Source: Gallionella straubiae (GTDB lineage Bacteria > Pseudomonadota > Gammaproteobacteria > Burkholderiales > Gallionellaceae). Taken from it: a DNA stretch of 64,000 bases. The position numbers and the translations under genes were made by a program. Each line of letters opens with the position of its first letter. Within the stretch, counting starts at the first letter, position 1. Location of the stretch: assembly GCF_051257895.1 (NCBI RefSeq), contig NZ_CP194331.1:496001-560000 (forward strand). Reading direction: 5' to 3'. Below are positions 62,054 through 64,000 of the stretch, piece by piece. The notes under the pieces were generated by a model that did no database searches, was not told the origin of the DNA, and saw nothing but the letters and a program-made list of their open reading frames with translations.

Positions 62054-62331
62054 CGTTCCTTTCCGGGGGGCATCGCATCCTCTCGGTGTTGGGCATTGGG
62101 TATGTTTTATAATCGCCGCAAGTCCAGCGGACAATAAGGTGAAATACCTACCCCAAAAACCCAAGCGGGGGAATGAAACCTAAAACCTGCTGAAATAGGC
62201 TCTTAGGTAATCCTACCTATTTGAAAATTATCGAGCCCGCTACATGATGCTCCGGCCTTGTTGAAGGCGAATGCAGCAGGATGAAAAGCGGAACAAACAG
62301 GCAGGTTAAACGACTGGGTCATAAGGAAAAT
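62054..62331. promoter_or_regulatory. Divergent nfeD/hypC control region with conserved element C
   Basis: The conserved palindrome promoter copy C occupies 62202-62275 on the plus strand (TAGGTAATCCTACCTATTT, TACATGAT 36 bases after the start of AGGTA, TTGTTGAA, ATGCA). It lies 127 bases before the hypC start and points at it. No terminator is needed here because nfeD runs the other way. Confidence 0.75.
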
Positions 62332-62586
62332 ATGTGTCTCGCCATTCCCGCCCGCATCGAACAATTTGTTGCTGAAGACAGCGCCATCGTCAATCTCGGC
62401 GGAGTGCGCAAGGAAATCTCCCTCACCCTAGTGGAGGATGTCGCGGTCGGCGACTATGTGATCGTGCACGTCGGTTACGCGCTGCAGAAACTCGATCCGG
62501 CCGAAGCCGAGCGCACTCTGGCGCTATTTGCCGAGTTGAGCGCGATGAACGGCCTGCCGGAAGAAGCGCCGGGCAGCGCGGCATGA
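62332..62586 (+). CDS. hypC: Hydrogenase assembly chaperone HypC
   Basis: ATG 62332 (MCLAIPARIEQFVAEDSAIV) is preferred because the essential Cys2 follows and AAGGAA lies upstream; a longer frame starts at 62281. The 84-residue protein has the HypC/HybG hallmark MCLAIP and VGDYVIVHVGYALQKLD. It carries the Fe(CN)2CO precursor with HypD to the NiFe-hydrogenase large subunit. The stop overlaps the hypD ATG. Confidence 0.95.
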   Translation: MCLAIPARIEQFVAEDSAIVNLGGVRKEISLTLVEDVAVGDYVIVHVGYALQKLDPAEAERTLALFAELSAMNGLPEEAPGSAA

Positions 62587-63725
62587 AATATGTGGATGAG
62601 TTCCGCGACGGCGCGCTGGCCAGGAATATCGCCGCCAATATTGCGCACGAGGCCGATCCGCGCCGCCGCTATCACCTGATGGAATTCTGCGGCGGCCATA
62701 CCCACGCGATTTCGCGTTATGGTATCGCCGACCTGTTGCCCCACAACGTACGCATGATCCACGGCCCCGGCTGTCCGGTGTGTGTGCTGCCGACGGGGCG
62801 CGTGGAGAACGCCATCCAGCTTGCGCAGACGCCGGGGCTGATCCTGTGCTGTTACGGCGACCTGCTGCGCGTGCCGGCGGACAACGGCATGAGCCTGCTG
62901 AAAGCGAAGGCGCGCGGCGGGGATGTGCGCATGGTGTATTCCAGCGCCGATGCGGTGAAGATCGCGCAGGACAATCCGCAGCGGGAGGTGGTGTTTTTCG
63001 CGATCGGTTTCGAGACCACCACGCCGCCGACGGCGGTGGCGATCCGGCAGGCGCAGGCGCTCGGCCTCAGAAATTTCAGCGTATTCTGCAACCACGTACT
63101 GACCCCCTCGGCGATCTCGCACATCCTGCAATCTCCCGAGGTGCGGCAGCTCGGGCTGGTGCCACTGGACGGCTTCATCGGCCCGGCGCATGTCTCGACG
63201 GTAATTGGTAGCCATCCCTACGAATATTTCGCCGAGGAGTTCCAGAAGCCGGTGGTGATCGCCGGCTTCGAGCCGCTCGACGTGATGCAGGCCATCCTGA
63301 TGCTGGTGCGGCAATTGAACGAAGGACGCGCCGAGGTGGAAAACGAATTCTCCCGCGCGGTGACGCGCGACGGCAACGTCAAGGCGCAGTTGCTGGTGGC
63401 GGAAGTGTTCGAGTTGCGCCGCGTGTTCGAATGGCGCGGCCTCGGGCCGGTACCCTACAGCGCGCTGCGCATCAAGGCGCCCTACGCGGATTTCGATGCC
63501 GAGCTGCGCTTCCAGGTGCCGCAGATATCGATCGCCGACAACAAGGCCTGCGAATGCGGCGCGATCCTGCGCGGCGTGAAGCGCCCGCAGGACTGCAAGC
63601 TGTTCGGCACGGTCTGCACGCCGGACAACCCGGTCGGCTCCTGCATGGTGTCAAGTGAAGGGGCATGTGCGGCACATTACAGTTATGGAAGGTTTCGCAG
63701 CGGCGATGACCTGGTTGCGGCGTAG
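62583..63725 (+). CDS. hypD: Hydrogenase maturation factor HypD
   Basis: This 380-residue protein overlaps hypC by 4 bases. HypD motifs are present: EFCGGHTHAISRYG, GPGCPVCVLPTG, FFAIGFETTTPPTAVAI, HVLTPSAISHIL and the C-terminal cysteine region CECGAILRGVKRPQDCKLFG, CTPDNPVGSCMVSSEGACA. It is an iron-sulfur protein that builds the Fe(CN)2CO group with HypC and HypE. Confidence 0.95.
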   Translation: MKYVDEFRDGALARNIAANIAHEADPRRRYHLMEFCGGHTHAISRYGIADLLPHNVRMIHGPGCPVCVLPTGRVENAIQLAQTPGLILCCYGDLLRVPADNGMSLLKAKARGGDVRMVYSSADAVKIAQDNPQREVVFFAIGFETTTPPTAVAIRQAQALGLRNFSVFCNHVLTPSAISHILQSPEVRQLGLVPLDGFIGPAHVSTVIGSHPYEYFAEEFQKPVVIAGFEPLDVMQAILMLVRQLNEGRAEVENEFSRAVTRDGNVKAQLLVAEVFELRRVFEWRGLGPVPYSALRIKAPYADFDAELRFQVPQISIADNKACECGAILRGVKRPQDCKLFGTVCTPDNPVGSCMVSSEGACAAHYSYGRFRSGDDLVAA

Positions 63726-63859
63726 GCTAACATGAGCGAAGCGAATGTTAAGGCACACAGTGCCGGCCGTAGCCACAACCCGATCGGCTCCTGTATGGTG
63801 TCAAGTGAAGGCGCATGTGCGGCGCATTACAGTTACGGACGTTTCAGGGAGACAACCCA
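63726..63859 (+). repeat. Duplicated hypD 3' end between hypD and hypE
   Basis: Bases 63777-63853 repeat hypD 63626-63702 with only a few substitutions (AACCCGATCGGCTCCTG..., GTATGGTGTCAAGTGAAGG, GCATTACAGTTACGG). A short spacer with an imperfect inverted repeat (CTAACAT...ATGTTAAG) separates them. The copy keeps a readable frame (NPIGSCMVSSEGACAAHYSY) but no start of its own. Confidence 0.85.
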
Positions 63860-64000
63860 GTGAGCACGATCAAATCCAACTACATGCGCCCGCTCGATTT
63901 CAAGCATGGCCGCGTGGATATGACGCACGGCAGCGGCGGGCGCGCGATGGCGCAACTGATTACCGAACTGTTCGCCGCCGCATTCGGCAACACCTATCTG
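63860..64000 (+). CDS. hypE: Hydrogenase maturation protein HypE (3' partial)
   Basis: The start is GTG 63860 behind AGGGAG. The product begins VSTIKSNYMRPLDFKHGRVD and continues with MTHGSGGRAMAQLITELF, the N-terminal HypE/AIR-synthase motif (HGxGG). The window ends after 47 codons. HypE dehydrates the carbamoylated cysteine to thiocyanate to supply CN ligands. Confidence 0.9.
   Translation, partial: MSTIKSNYMRPLDFKHGRVDMTHGSGGRAMAQLITELFAAAFGNTYL

Overview
The window looks like a chromosomal segment of a GC-rich betaproteobacterium. The closest match by gene content is a neutrophilic iron- or manganese-oxidising member of the Nitrosomonadales, such as Gallionellaceae (Sideroxydans-like). 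That placement is an inference from three things: a MofA-type multicopper oxidase operon, a Kps/ABC-type polysaccharide locus, and hydrogenase maturation genes. No rRNA or tRNA gene was seen, so the taxonomy is not proven.

Layout. (1) 1-8515: a metal or redox uptake block. It holds a partial membrane-anchored periplasmic protein, a NosR/NapH-like polyferredoxin, a SafE-like membrane protein, a TonB-dependent receptor, a BNR-repeat secreted protein, a TlpA-like thioredoxin and a dedicated TonB-ExbB-ExbD motor, closed by a strong terminator. (2) 8594-10170, minus strand: an RhlE-type DEAD-box RNA helicase broken by an 8-bp tandem duplication. (3) 10805-33267: a large extracellular polysaccharide locus. 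It contains the KpsM/KpsT/KpsE exporter, a KpsD/Wza-like outer-membrane protein that is out of frame at a C10 tract, RfbC/RfbA, a 1,500-residue glycosyltransferase with nine 28-residue coiled-coil repeats, a sulfotransferase, a methyltransferase, further glycosyltransferases, APS kinase (CysC), and the Kdo transferases KpsC and KpsS. CysC makes PAPS, and P-loop sulfotransferase-like modules occur at 16756, 22370 and 34674, so the product is probably a sulfated capsule or EPS. A cold-shock gene and a PAS-domain gene interrupt the end of the locus. (4) 33432-34529: a SCO-family copper protein and a small Met-rich secreted protein. (5) 35839-46542: a signalling island with a six-PAS FixL-like kinase plus FixJ-like regulator, a NarX/DegS-like kinase, a Crp-like regulator, a GGDEF protein, a lone GspG pseudopilin, and two NarL-like regulators, one of which lacks its DNA-binding domain. 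(6) 46922-54445: a probable mofABC-like operon with a giant multicopper oxidase, a small secreted protein, an FKBP-type prolyl isomerase and a c-type cytochrome fused to a binding-protein-like domain, followed by a lytic transglycosylase. (7) 55196-59727, minus strand: a hybrid kinase with HPt domain and two tandem receiver proteins. (8) 59985-62053, minus strand: a slipin/NfeD pair. (9) 62332-64000: hypC, hypD and the start of hypE, with a decaying duplicate of the hypD 3' end between hypD and hypE.

The most unusual signal outside the genes is a 70-75-bp element found three times (31506-31577 minus, 40632-40705 plus, 62202-62275 plus). Each copy has the palindrome AGGTAATYCTACCT exactly 36 bases before TACATGAT. 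It precedes the PAS gene, the NarX-like kinase and hypC, and looks like a promoter controlled by a LuxR/FixJ-type response regulator. It would tie signalling genes and hydrogenase maturation into one regulon.
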